Shown here: piece after piece, positions 36,849 to 45,706 of the stretch
Numbering within the stretch: the stretch's first letter is position 1
How the letters are laid out: each line of letters starts with the position of its first letter
Assembly (NCBI RefSeq): GCF_046224405.1
Contig: NZ_JBJXRK010000009.1
Span: 1-64,000 of the forward strand
Length of the DNA: 64,000 nt
Direction: 5' to 3'
DNA from: Gudongella sp046224405
GTDB lineage: Bacteria; Bacillota; Clostridia; Tissierellales; Tissierellaceae
Translations under genes and position numbers: made by a program
Notes under the pieces: generated by a model
Seen by the model: the letters and a program-made list of their open reading frames with translations, nothing else
Databases searched by the model: none
Told to the model about the DNA's origin: nothing

Positions 36849-38765
36849 TTACTCCATGGTTTTTAGCTTTCTCCAAAGAGTTGTTACACTTATTCCCAGC
36901 TTCTCGGCAGCTAATGTCTTATTGCCTCCAGTTTCCTCCAAAACATTCATTATTGTATCTTTTTCAATTTGCTTCAGGACTCCTTTTTTACCATCATTCT
37001 CATGCTCTACATATTGATGGTCTGCCTCACGACCCAATTGAGGTATTCCAGAAATCGCTTCATCCATGACTTCTATGGATATTTCTTTATCTCTTGAGAG
37101 GACTACACATCTTTCCACAAGATTTTCCAATTGTCTGATGTTTCCTGGCCAATCGTAAAGTAAAAGCCTTGCCATTGCATCGTGATCGATTCCCTTGGTC
37201 TTAATATTCAATTCCTTGCTTTTCCCCACAAGGAAGTAGTCAACCAAGTTATGTATGTCTTCCTTCCTCATTCTCAATGGTGGTATCTCAAGTGTGAGGA
37301 CACACAGTCTGTAGTAAAGGTCTTCCCTGAACTTCATTTCTTCAACTTGCCTTAATAAATCTCTATTGGTTGCTCCAATCACTCTAATATTTACAGGAAT
37401 GATCTTATCGTCCCCTAGCCGAACCACCTCTTTTTCTTGAATTACCCTAAGGAATCTTGCCTGTATACTCATCGACATTTCACTGATTTCATCAAGGAAT
37501 ATCGTGCCTTCATGAGCTAATTCAAAAAGACCAGTCTTTCCACCTTTTCTGGCTCCGGTAAAGGCTCCTTCAACATAACCGAAAAGCTCGCTTTCCAAAA
37601 GATTTTCAGGTAATGCTGCACAATTTACAGCAACAAAAGGCTTGTCCTTTCTTCCACTGGCATTGTGTATGCTTTGAGCAAATAATTCCTTTCCGGTTCC
37701 AGTTTCACCCTGTATCAAAATCGTACTATCAACCTGTGAAAACAATTTAGCCTTTTCCTTTGAACGACTTATTGCTACACTGTTTCCAATAATATCATCA
37801 AAGTATGTTTTAGCTACATGACCTTTTGCGTGTAGCTTTGTTCTGATGTGAGTCTCCATCTTCTGGATTTTTTCAACTTCCTGAAAAGTAGCCACAACAC
37901 CAACAATTTTATTGTCAACCAATATTGGTACCCTATTTGTTATGATGGTTGTTCCTTTTATCTTTTGAATCTCTCCCAGCTCTGATTCACCAGATTTCAA
38001 CACCTTGGTCATCCTGGTATTCTCGACTACGTTATCGACAAGTTCACCTATTGCGTCATCATAGGATATCCCAGTCAATTTCTGTATCACTGGATTGAAT
38101 ACAGTGACCCTTCCCTTGTCATCAATTCCAAGAATTCCATCATAAGCAAAGTCAATAATAGACTTTAGAATTGCTGCTTTTTCTTTCTCTATTTGCTGAA
38201 CTTCAAGTAGTCTATGTGAATATTTTATTGCATCTATAATAGCTGTCTTTCCTGTTTCAATAAGAACAGCATCAAGTCTCTTTGATTCCACAGACTCTAC
38301 AACCTGATGCCCTCCAATAAACACCCTGCTTCCCTTTTTATAAAGTAGATTTATACAGCCTTCAATTTCTCTGGTCGATGAAATTGTGCAAACGTTTATA
38401 TTGGCTTTAAAGGTTTTCTCAAGAATTGTTCTAACACTTTCATATGCATCAGCAAGATCTTCAAACCCAATAATACCTATATTATGGGAATAATCCATAG
38501 CTTTTGACAGGGAGTTTATAACATCATAACTACTAAAATCAATGTTAACCACCGGTATACTGACATTGTTCTTTATTAATTTCCCTGTGCCACCTCGACT
38601 TATAATTATACCTACTCCGTCTCTTTCAGCCTTCCTGGCCTTTCCAAGACCAACGCTGAATGAACCTTCAATAACCTCAATGTCCTCATTTAGAAGATCC
38701 ACTACTTCTCTTGAATACTCTGTGAACTTTTCATCAGGTGAAATAATTACAATTCTGCCATACAT
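36849..38765 (-). CDS. sigma-54 dependent activator with PrpR_N sensor, PAS, AAA+ and Fis-type HTH
   Basis: 638 aa from ATG at 38765 (GAGGTGGAG upstream); an upstream TTG is inferior. PrpR_N-type sensor at about 5-185 with the SRGGTGKL motif, a PAS domain at 200-310, an AAA+ domain with Walker A GETGTGKE (353-360) and the sigma-54 contact loop GAFTGA (400-405), DEISEM Walker B, and a C-terminal Fis-like HTH (GGNKTLAAEKLGISVTTLW). PrpR relatives respond to acyl or carboxylate metabolites. It is placed directly after the operon that has a -24/-12 promoter at 46711-46726 and is the only such activator here, so it is the likely regulator of both sigma-54 operons. TATAAT at 38820-38815 may start its own transcript. 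Confidence 0.92.
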   Translation of the reverse strand: MYGRIVIISPDEKFTEYSREVVDLLNEDIEVIEGSFSVGLGKARKAERDGVGIIISRGGTGKLIKNNVSIPVVNIDFSSYDVINSLSKAMDYSHNIGIIGFEDLADAYESVRTILEKTFKANINVCTISSTREIEGCINLLYKKGSRVFIGGHQVVESVESKRLDAVLIETGKTAIIDAIKYSHRLLEVQQIEKEKAAILKSIIDFAYDGILGIDDKGRVTVFNPVIQKLTGISYDDAIGELVDNVVENTRMTKVLKSGESELGEIQKIKGTTIITNRVPILVDNKIVGVVATFQEVEKIQKMETHIRTKLHAKGHVAKTYFDDIIGNSVAISRSKEKAKLFSQVDSTILIQGETGTGKELFAQSIHNASGRKDKPFVAVNCAALPENLLESELFGYVEGAFTGARKGGKTGLFELAHEGTIFLDEISEMSMSIQARFLRVIQEKEVVRLGDDKIIPVNIRVIGATNRDLLRQVEEMKFREDLYYRLCVLTLEIPPLRMRKEDIHNLVDYFLVGKSKELNIKTKGIDHDAMARLLLYDWPGNIRQLENLVERCVVLSRDKEISIEVMDEAISGIPQLGREADHQYVEHENDGKKGVLKQIEKDTIMNVLEETGGNKTLAAEKLGISVTTLWRKLKTME

Positions 38766-38865
38766 GGGAGCTCCACCTCTCAAATCCAGATTTAAATACT
38801 TAAATACAACCTTTATTATATCTCATTTTTATTGATTAATAAATGGCTGTTGTTTAAATATTCAG

Positions 38866-38905
38866 ATAAAAGCCTGTGGGATTTCTGCTATTTCCCCACA
38901 GGCTT
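38866..38905 (-). terminator. terminator of the sigma-54 operon after the cupin gene
   Basis: Minus strand: AAGCCTGTGGG (38905-38895) pairs with CCCACAGGCTT (38880-38870), followed by TTTTATC. It separates the operon from the activator gene. Confidence 0.75.
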
Positions 38906-38919
38906 AGCCGGAGTTATAT

Positions 38920-39288
38920 CTATTCCTTGGGTTTTAAGTGACTCTCCAAAGGAGGACCGTAAGCCCACACTATCTTGAACTGTGTATCTCCAGTATTTAC
39001 TATTTCATGATCCACACCTAGAGGCGAATAAATAGCTGTACCTGGATACAAATCGTACTCTTCATCACCACAAATCAGTTTTCCTGTTCCCTCAATTACA
39101 AACATTGCTTCCTCAGAACCTTCATGTCTATGCAGTGGGATTCTACTTCCTGGTTCAGTTACATTGGTACCCATGGCAATTTTGGTTGCACCTACTGTAA
39201 ATTCACTGATCAGCACTTTTGACACTCTCGGATGAGGTGTTTTCAACGCACCTTCAATCTCACTTTCTCTAACTATCACTTTTGTCAT
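38920..39288 (-). CDS. cupin-domain protein
   Basis: 122 aa single-domain cupin. Motif 1 is GSRIPLHRHEGSEEAMFVIEG (two His and a Glu as metal ligands, near 50-70) and motif 2 is PGTAIYSPLGVDHEIVNTGD (His near 93). Such small cupins bind a metal and act as sugar/acid isomerases, dioxygenases or ligand sensors. No substrate can be read. ATG at 39288 follows AAAGGAG. Last gene of the sigma-54 operon. Confidence 0.85.
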   Translation of the reverse strand: MTKVIVRESEIEGALKTPHPRVSKVLISEFTVGATKIAMGTNVTEPGSRIPLHRHEGSEEAMFVIEGTGKLICGDEEYDLYPGTAIYSPLGVDHEIVNTGDTQFKIVWAYGPPLESHLKPKE

Positions 39289-39328
39289 GATATTCTACTC
39301 CTTTCATAATATGGATTTTGCAAGCTGA

Positions 39329-39553
39329 TTAACCACCTTCTAAATGAGGAAATAACTCTATTTTATCATTAGCTTCTACTGTACAATCAATCGGTGTCCA
39401 TCTTCCATTTTTGATGACCATTCCCACGGATTCCTTTTCAATACCAATCATATCAATCATTTGCTCAAAGGACATTGAATTTTCAATGTCAATTCTGAAC
39501 TCCTCATCACCAGACTGATTGATCAATGTCAGATTCAATTTGACTGTTACCAT
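39329..39553 (-). CDS. MoaD/ThiS-like beta-grasp carrier protein
   Basis: 74 aa with the beta-grasp pattern and the C-terminal Gly-Gly (FPHLEGG) that is adenylated and thiocarboxylated in MoaD and ThiS. It starts 17 bp after the AOR gene. MoaD-like proteins supply sulfur for the pterin dithiolene of tungsten and molybdenum enzymes, and a dedicated copy beside AOR is a recurring arrangement, so a role in AOR cofactor assembly is likely. ATG at 39553 has CAGGTG. Confidence 0.8.
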   Translation of the reverse strand: MVTVKLNLTLINQSGDEEFRIDIENSMSFEQMIDMIGIEKESVGMVIKNGRWTPIDCTVEANDKIELFPHLEGG

Positions 39554-39569
39554 AGAATCACCTGAATAT

Positions 39570-41273
39570 CTATATTAATGATTTCTCCATTTCTTCCGTT
39601 GTTAAATCAAAAACAGCATTGGTGGGTTCAAGCTTTTCATCGTATAGAAACTCTGGTAGCTTATCATCTGCTGGACTGACACCCGATCCCACGTTAAACT
39701 CTCTTTCAATCTTAATTGTCTCTTCTGCAATGCTCCAAATAGTCTCAGAATCGAATTTCGTGCCAGCTTTGTAATTTACAATGTCCGCCAGAACATTTGG
39801 TTCTGCAAACAACGGTCCTCTTGCGAACATGCACAGTCCTATACAGTCCAGTGTACCAATCTGAATTTGAAGCTTTCTTGAAAGCTCACCCTGATTTTCA
39901 GTACCCAATGGATCAACCGCGTTTCTTGAACCAAAACAGTTCCCTGCTGTATGATCACCGCCCATGGTTGACATACCATATGTCACCCCATTTCCCTTAA
40001 GTGCTCTTGGATCATAGCCCGGGAAGCCTTGCCCTTTTCCAACTGGAATCCTCTCTGATCCAAGCACCTGACCGGTAATTTTCGCTCCATTTCCCAACAT
40101 TCTACCAATTATAGTGTCTCTCTTTATTTCATTTACCAAAGCCATGCAATCCTCTTCACTTCCAAACTTTCCGTAACCCATATCAAGAGCTACCCCTAGA
40201 GCACACCCTGTTTCTATGGTGTCCAAACCTAAATCGTTTATTTCATAATTTAGCCTTGCCACAGAATCAAGATTATCCATCCCCAGATTTGAGCCAAGAA
40301 GCGCAATATTCTCATATTGAAGCGTTGAGACTATCTTATTTCCCATTTCATCTGGGTAAACAGTACTACACCTGATGGCACAAACATCCATGCAAGATAC
40401 TGCTAGCTTTCCTTCTCCTCCTCTGGAAAGTATTGTTTCATTCAATTTTTCACCACAAATATTTTCTACGTGTTCACTGGAACCATATCTGAAACCATTA
40501 GTAGGCAGTGCTCCCATGCTATTTACCGCCTTTACGATTCCAGTTGTACCAAAGTTGTGATAAATGTCCTTCGTCTTAGGGTCATTAGCTAATTTTTTAT
40601 TAAACTCCTTAGCTATTTCATTGAATTTATCCTTGTCTTTGTATTCCACCAGTTCACTCTCAGTGTCATCAATTACAATAGCTTTCAAGCCCTTTGACCC
40701 CATAATTGCTCCTAATCCACCTCTAGCAGCAAACTTCAATTCACCATGTGGATCCATAACTGCTATTGCAGCTCCTCTCAATCCTCTTTCGCCTGCTGGA
40801 CCAACACATATAATACCAGCTTTATTCCCATAGTCTTTTCTCAACAAAGCGCTCGTTCTATACGTTCCTTCATACTTCAGACTATTTATTTTTTCTAGAC
40901 TGAATTCACCTTTCTTCACAATAAGCAGATAACAATCCTCACTTTTAGCCTTGCCCTCAAGAACTATGGCTTGGATTCCGAGTTTCGATAGCCGGGCTCC
41001 TGCTGTTCCACCACTATTTGCTTCCTTTATTCCATTTGTCAGTGGACTTTTCCCTCCGATGGAGAGTCTACTGGCACTGGAAGCAATTGTACCTGACAAG
41101 AGTCCCGTTGCAAATACCAGCTTATTCTTCTTTCCTAAGGGCTCACTAGTTGGTTCAACTTCGTCATAAATAATTCTTGAGCTCAAAGCTCTGCCACCAA
41201 GAAATTGGTATTCTTTCCTTTCCTCAGTAACTATATTTCCTGTCGTCATATCAACTCTTAGTATTTTTTGCAT
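39570..41273 (-). CDS. tungsten-type aldehyde:ferredoxin oxidoreductase family protein
   Basis: 567 aa. N-terminal AOR domain 1-205 (FLGGRALSSRIIYDE, ARGGLGAIMGSKGLKA, the pterin-binding region). The 4Fe-4S ligands are Cys294, Cys298 and Cys302 in the CxxxCxxxC form, with Cys477 or Cys481 as the fourth in DCIGLC. The family oxidises aldehydes to acids (or reduces acids) with ferredoxin, using a tungsto-bispyranopterin. The substrate of this subfamily is unknown. ATG at 41273 follows GAGGGG. It follows tctA and precedes the MoaD-like gene. Confidence 0.92.
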   Translation of the reverse strand: MQKILRVDMTTGNIVTEERKEYQFLGGRALSSRIIYDEVEPTSEPLGKKNKLVFATGLLSGTIASSASRLSIGGKSPLTNGIKEANSGGTAGARLSKLGIQAIVLEGKAKSEDCYLLIVKKGEFSLEKINSLKYEGTYRTSALLRKDYGNKAGIICVGPAGERGLRGAAIAVMDPHGELKFAARGGLGAIMGSKGLKAIVIDDTESELVEYKDKDKFNEIAKEFNKKLANDPKTKDIYHNFGTTGIVKAVNSMGALPTNGFRYGSSEHVENICGEKLNETILSRGGEGKLAVSCMDVCAIRCSTVYPDEMGNKIVSTLQYENIALLGSNLGMDNLDSVARLNYEINDLGLDTIETGCALGVALDMGYGKFGSEEDCMALVNEIKRDTIIGRMLGNGAKITGQVLGSERIPVGKGQGFPGYDPRALKGNGVTYGMSTMGGDHTAGNCFGSRNAVDPLGTENQGELSRKLQIQIGTLDCIGLCMFARGPLFAEPNVLADIVNYKAGTKFDSETIWSIAEETIKIEREFNVGSGVSPADDKLPEFLYDEKLEPTNAVFDLTTEEMEKSLI

Positions 41274-41308
41274 ATTATCCCCTCTTTGTTATGAATATTT
41301 ACAGTTAT

Positions 41309-42784
41309 CTAATCCTCATCAGGTGCAATATTTGACTTAAAGGTAAAGGATTGGAGTATAAACGAACCTATTATTAACACGAGTAAAATCAATGAAATTG
41401 GCCTGCTTACAAATGATACCATCAGATTCCCAAATGATCTTGAACTAATCAAGGCCTGTCTGAAATTGGTTTCAATCATAGGACCTAGTATTATACCAAG
41501 TACAATTGGCGAAACCGGATAATTGGCCCTCTGGAACATATATCCTATTAGACCGAATGCAACCATTATCAATACGTCATTTATGTTATTGTTCAATGCA
41601 TAGGATCCTATTATACAAAGCAATGAAATCAAAGGAACCAGTGCCCATTTTGGAAATTTAAGTATCTTAAGCATCAGGTTTGAACCAAGAATTCCAATAA
41701 CATAGGATACCAATGTTCCAATTGCGAGGAAGATGAGGATATAATAAAAATACTTCCTTTCAGTTATCATAAAGGTCGGTCCTGGTAACAATCCATGCAT
41801 GTAAAAAGCCCCAATTATTACTGCAGTGATGGAGTCTCCAGGAATTCCAAGGGTCAACATGGTTGTCAAGGCTCCCCCAATTGCAGCATCATTAGCTGTT
41901 TCTGGAGCTGCAACACCTTCATATGCTCCCTTGCCAAAAGGTCTGGATGGTTTTTTCACTATTCCTTTTGTAGCTCCATAAGCCACCAACGACCCTATAT
42001 CTCCTCCAGTACCAGGTAGAAGACCTATAACCCAACCAATTACAGCTGACCAGGTCATTGTGGGAATAACCTTCTTAATTATTTCCCATTTTGGAAATAA
42101 GTCTCTTATTTTGTATGACTCATCAATTTTAAAGGATTTAGTTTTCTTTAGCTGTACAAGAACCTCCTTCATTCCAAATAGTCCTATCATAGCTGCTATG
42201 TAGTTAACTCCTCCACTTAGTACCTTGGTACCTAAAGTAAATCTCATTAAACCTGTTATGGGGTCCATTCCCACCATTCCTATGAAAACACCTAGAAAAG
42301 CTGCAACCAAGCCTTTTGTCATTCTCCCTTGGCTTAAAACTGCTACAAGGGTTATACCCCACATTGTAATTAGAAAATACTCCTGCGGTCCAAACTTCAA
42401 GGCTATGCTTCCCAAAACTGGTCCAGCAATTGACAGCATGGCCAAACCAAACAAACCACCAACTAAGCTTACAAATAATGACAATCCCAGAGCAGTATTT
42501 GCTTCTCCTCTCATTTTCATAGGATATCCATCAAAAGTTGTGGATACTGCAGCTGCCGTTCCTGGTATATTTAGTGCTATCGCAGAAATGGAACCTCCAA
42601 TTACTCCCCCTGCAAATGATCCGATTATAAATGCCAAAGCAGGTATCATTTCCCATCCAAATGTCAGTGAAACTACCAGTACTATTGTCATGGTAACGGT
42701 CAATCCTGGTAATGATCCCATAACAAGGCCGACAAGACTTCCAACAATAATATACAAGATGTATATAGCTTCAAATTCAATCAT
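41309..42784 (-). CDS. tctA: tripartite tricarboxylate transporter large membrane subunit (TctA family)
   Basis: 491 aa with about 12 membrane segments. The TctA signatures GLLPGTGGDIGSLVAYG and GGSISAIALNIPGTAAAV (two glycine-rich repeats) are present. It is the permease that moves a carboxylate with Na+ or H+, fed by the TctC lipoprotein. ATG at 42784 follows GGAGG. tctC-tctB-tctA are adjacent and in order. Confidence 0.93.
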   Translation of the reverse strand: MIEFEAIYILYIIVGSLVGLVMGSLPGLTVTMTIVLVVSLTFGWEMIPALAFIIGSFAGGVIGGSISAIALNIPGTAAAVSTTFDGYPMKMRGEANTALGLSLFVSLVGGLFGLAMLSIAGPVLGSIALKFGPQEYFLITMWGITLVAVLSQGRMTKGLVAAFLGVFIGMVGMDPITGLMRFTLGTKVLSGGVNYIAAMIGLFGMKEVLVQLKKTKSFKIDESYKIRDLFPKWEIIKKVIPTMTWSAVIGWVIGLLPGTGGDIGSLVAYGATKGIVKKPSRPFGKGAYEGVAAPETANDAAIGGALTTMLTLGIPGDSITAVIIGAFYMHGLLPGPTFMITERKYFYYILIFLAIGTLVSYVIGILGSNLMLKILKFPKWALVPLISLLCIIGSYALNNNINDVLIMVAFGLIGYMFQRANYPVSPIVLGIILGPMIETNFRQALISSRSFGNLMVSFVSRPISLILLVLIIGSFILQSFTFKSNIAPDED

Positions 42785-42800
42785 AATTTCGACCTCCTTC

Positions 42801-43289
42801 CTATGGCAACATCACGTTGAAAATTTTATAGAACACAAAATATAACACTGGTACAGCGACAAAGGAAACTATTGCAGCCTTGCCAACTCTTTTGCCCAGG
42901 TTCATTTCCTCATAATTCATTACCATCATTGCAATTATTAGAAATAATATTGTCCCAGGTAAAAAGCTGATTTTCCTAATTACGTAGGTATAAATGACAA
43001 CGCCTGCAGAATATAATACAGCCATGCCAAGATCCACTGATATATCCTTGTAGTCCTCCTCATCTTCAACCTCATTTTTTTTCACTCTACGTATGTCACT
43101 AATTATGGTAAGTAAAATGAAAACTAGTAATGCTGTCCCTATTAGAAAAGGAAAGATTATTGGTGATGTCGTGGAAAATAGTGCCAAGTTTCTTATAACC
43201 ATCCAATTACGTATACTGATCATTACAAATGCTCCGATGGCTCCTATAAACAGATAAATCAAGTAGTCCAGCCATCCCAGTTTTCTCAT
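42801..43289 (-). CDS. tctB: tripartite tricarboxylate transporter small membrane subunit (TctB family)
   Basis: 162 aa with four hydrophobic segments, consistent with TctB. I start it at ATG 43289 behind GGGAGGTG rather than at the TTG inside that site. TctB is the small partner of TctA. A strong hairpin at 43339-43370 separates it from tctC. Confidence 0.88.
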   Translation of the reverse strand: MRKLGWLDYLIYLFIGAIGAFVMISIRNWMVIRNLALFSTTSPIIFPFLIGTALLVFILLTIISDIRRVKKNEVEDEEDYKDISVDLGMAVLYSAGVVIYTYVIRKISFLPGTILFLIIAMMVMNYEEMNLGKRVGKAAIVSFVAVPVLYFVFYKIFNVMLP

Positions 43290-43338
43290 GCTGACACCTC
43301 CCAATCATCCTCAAAATTTGTTAAAACCATTTAAATAA

Positions 43339-43370
43339 ATTGCAGCCCCTTCAAAATAAGGGGCTGCAAT
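43339..43370 (-). terminator. intra-operon hairpin between tctC and tctB
   Basis: Perfect 13-bp arms (ATTGCAGCCCCTT, 43339-43351 and its complement at 43358-43370) around a 6-base loop, followed on the minus strand by a weak T-rich tail. Probably a partial terminator or 3'-end stabiliser that keeps the binding protein more abundant than the membrane subunits. Confidence 0.7.
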
Positions 43371-43374
43371 CCCC

Positions 43375-44478
43375 TTATTTGTCTAGTCTTTCAATCCCAA
43401 ATTCTTCAGGTGATTTTGCAGCTGCGCCAGTGTCATACAACAACCATGCAGCTTTGGAGGTCCACTCTTCAAGGTAATCAATAGCTTCCTGTCCACTGTA
43501 GTCGATTTGTGTTAGGTAAAGATTCTCGCAATATTCATCCCATCTGGGGTCCGCCATGGATTCTTCCATTTTTCTTTGAAGATAATCCGTTATCTCCTCT
43601 GGTGTTCCTTTAGCTGCAAACAAGCCGAAATAGGGACCGTATGGGATATATGGAGAAAGCTCATCATATACTGTTCCAATTGGCACTACTTCATCAAGGC
43701 CTGGTATAGGCTCATTCGTAAATGAAGCTAATATCTTAAGGTTTCCACCCTTATGGGCTTCAACCATTGATTGCACCATTTCTATTGTAGCATCAACCTG
43801 ACCACCCATTACAGCTGTTATTGCAGGACCGCCACCAAGGAATGGTACAAATGTGAATTCAGCACCAAGGTATTGTTCGCAAAGAAGTCCACTTATATGT
43901 GGGACCGTTCCAGGACCTGCAGTACCAATGGTAAGCTCCCCTGGATTTGCAATTGCATACTCCATTAATTCTTCTGCCGAGTTGAATGGTGAATTTGGAG
44001 GTACTGCAAGAACAGGAGTAGCTTCAGCAACAAGCTTTATTGGAATAAAATCTCTGGTCGGATGCATATCCATAGTGTCCATAGTCTGCCAAACAGACAT
44101 TATCTCAGATCCAAAGAATAAGGTGTAACCATCGGGAGTTGTGTTAAGTACGTTTGAAGCTGCTGTTGCACTTGCCGCTCCAGGTGTGTTTGTAATTGCT
44201 ATCCCTTCGCCAACCTTCTCCTGAAGGATTGGTACAATCCCTCTTGCTATAACATCAGTAGGTCCACCAGCTCCAAATCCAACAACAGCATTGATTGGTC
44301 GCTCTGGATAAGCAAGCTCTGGCTCTTCAGAAGGTTCCTCAGCAGGCTCTTCTGCTACAGGCTCTTCTGCTACAGGTTCCTCAGCTGGCTCCTCTGCTGG
44401 TGTGCTACAGCCCGTTAAAAATAATGACATAGCAAGAACCAATGTAAGTACTAAATACAAAAACCTAAATTTTTTCAT
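43375..44478 (-). CDS. tctC: tripartite tricarboxylate transporter substrate-binding lipoprotein (TctC family)
   Basis: 367 aa. A signal peptide with lipobox LTGC puts the lipidated cysteine at residue 24, so the protein is anchored outside the cytoplasmic membrane. A Glu/Pro-rich linker of AEEP repeats (about 28-52) holds the domain away from the membrane. The mature domain begins YPERPINAVVGFGAGGPTDVIARG, the usual TctC start. It captures an unidentified carboxylate for TctBA. ATG at 44478 follows GGGGGGAAGG. Confidence 0.92.
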   Translation of the reverse strand: MKKFRFLYLVLTLVLAMSLFLTGCSTPAEEPAEEPVAEEPVAEEPAEEPSEEPELAYPERPINAVVGFGAGGPTDVIARGIVPILQEKVGEGIAITNTPGAASATAASNVLNTTPDGYTLFFGSEIMSVWQTMDTMDMHPTRDFIPIKLVAEATPVLAVPPNSPFNSAEELMEYAIANPGELTIGTAGPGTVPHISGLLCEQYLGAEFTFVPFLGGGPAITAVMGGQVDATIEMVQSMVEAHKGGNLKILASFTNEPIPGLDEVVPIGTVYDELSPYIPYGPYFGLFAAKGTPEEITDYLQRKMEESMADPRWDEYCENLYLTQIDYSGQEAIDYLEEWTSKAAWLLYDTGAAAKSPEEFGIERLDK

Positions 44479-44555
44479 TACCTTCCCCCCTAATTGAATT
44501 TGTTTTACTACGCCTACATCAAATTTTAAATACCCTCCCTCTCTAATTATTTTTG

Positions 44556-44996
44556 TTAATCTACAACAACATCTGAACTTCCAAATTTAGCCATGCTCAA
44601 TCCGCAATTCTCAGCATCAATATCTATTGGCATAAGCTCAGGTGACAGTCCATTCTCACTTTCGATTGCGTTCATGAACATATTGCCAATAGGACAGCTT
44701 AGCGGCTGCATGCCCTTCTCATCAAAGCTGTCTCTGATTCCCTTAAGACAACAATTCTTGACATTAGCTTTGAATGTAAACTCGTCCTGGGTTATTTCAA
44801 TATCCTCAAAAAATCCTTTTTCCTTCATCCATTCAGCAAGAGCTTCAATATCATGTGCTTTTTCGCCCAACTCATTTTCGATATATTCAACTCCAACAAG
44901 AGTCATTCTGTATCTGGCTCCCTTACCTCTTTCATCATAAAATGCCTTCTGAGTTTCAAAAAGTAATTTATCTTTCAATTTTCCTATGTCACTCAA
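44556..44996 (-). CDS. unrecognised four-cysteine protein in the sigma-54 operon
   Basis: 146 aa, soluble, acidic, no signal. Four cysteines stand out: Cys82-Cys83 in NCCLKGIRDSF, Cys101 in PLSCPIGNMF, and Cys131 in ENCGLSM, a possible metal or iron-sulfur site or redox pair. The layout loosely recalls V4R-like small-molecule-binding domains or thiazoline-carboxylate hydrolases, but I cannot place it. TTG start at 44996 behind GGGGAGG. It lies between a nitroreductase gene and tctC, so it may act on or sense the operon substrate. Confidence 0.6.
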   Translation of the reverse strand: MSDIGKLKDKLLFETQKAFYDERGKGARYRMTLVGVEYIENELGEKAHDIEALAEWMKEKGFFEDIEITQDEFTFKANVKNCCLKGIRDSFDEKGMQPLSCPIGNMFMNAIESENGLSPELMPIDIDAENCGLSMAKFGSSDVVVD

Positions 44997-45022
44997 TTTT
45001 CAAACCTCCCCATGCGATAGAT

Positions 45023-45682
45023 TTATTCCTTGTAATACTCCTCTCCAAACTTTTCACTGTATACAAGTTCATTCAAAGGTATCCTTGGTCTTGGGTTCTT
45101 GACCTCACCAGGTACTCCAACCGCTATGATCGCATAGAGCTTGTATTCCTCTGGAATCTCAAAATAGTTTTTCATTCTCAGTTCATCGCGAATATCAATT
45201 GTTGGTGCAACCAACCAGCAAGCCCCCAAACCCAGACTTGTTACTGTTAGCAACATGTTTTGAATGGCAGCTGATGTATCGAATGGAGCGTCCCAAACCT
45301 CCTTTTTCCCAAGTACAAGAATATCCATGTGTGCCTGGTTAACAAATGCAGAAACATTACCTGATGTCAATTTCTTAAAAGCTTTTCTCTTTTTTTCCTC
45401 ATCCTCGAGGGCTTCAAACCTGGTCTGCATGTGTTTACTTAGGTATTCACCAGTAAACCTTCTACCGCTACCTCCTTTGCCTACGTAGGATAGGAAATCC
45501 TTGCTCTCCTGATCCTTGACTATAATGAATCTCCATGGTTGTGCATTTTCTCCTGAGGGAGCCTGTCTAGCACTTTCCATAATGATTTTTATATCTTCTT
45601 CTGATATTGGCTTATCCTCATATTTCCTTATACTTCTTCTATCCAAAATTACTTGCCAAAATTCCTTGTTGACATCAGTCAT
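45023..45682 (-). CDS. nitroreductase family protein
   Basis: 219 aa FMN-dependent family. The N-terminal RRSIRKYEDKPISEED and SARQAPSGENAQPWRFIIV give the FMN phosphate site, and the middle GLGACWLVAP is typical. Members reduce nitro groups, quinones or enoate-like bonds, or act as dehalogenases. ATG at 45682 follows AGGAGG. Position after creatininase in the sigma-54 operon suggests that an unsaturated or cyclic intermediate is reduced here, which is inference. Confidence 0.88.
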   Translation of the reverse strand: MTDVNKEFWQVILDRRSIRKYEDKPISEEDIKIIMESARQAPSGENAQPWRFIIVKDQESKDFLSYVGKGGSGRRFTGEYLSKHMQTRFEALEDEEKKRKAFKKLTSGNVSAFVNQAHMDILVLGKKEVWDAPFDTSAAIQNMLLTVTSLGLGACWLVAPTIDIRDELRMKNYFEIPEEYKLYAIIAVGVPGEVKNPRPRIPLNELVYSEKFGEEYYKE

Positions 45683-45706
45683 TTTATCGCCTCCTAATAT
45701 TACCTT

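Noticed and set aside
42225..42845. Plus-strand ORF of 206 codons
   Set aside because: It is antisense to tctA, with low-complexity composition and no start signal.
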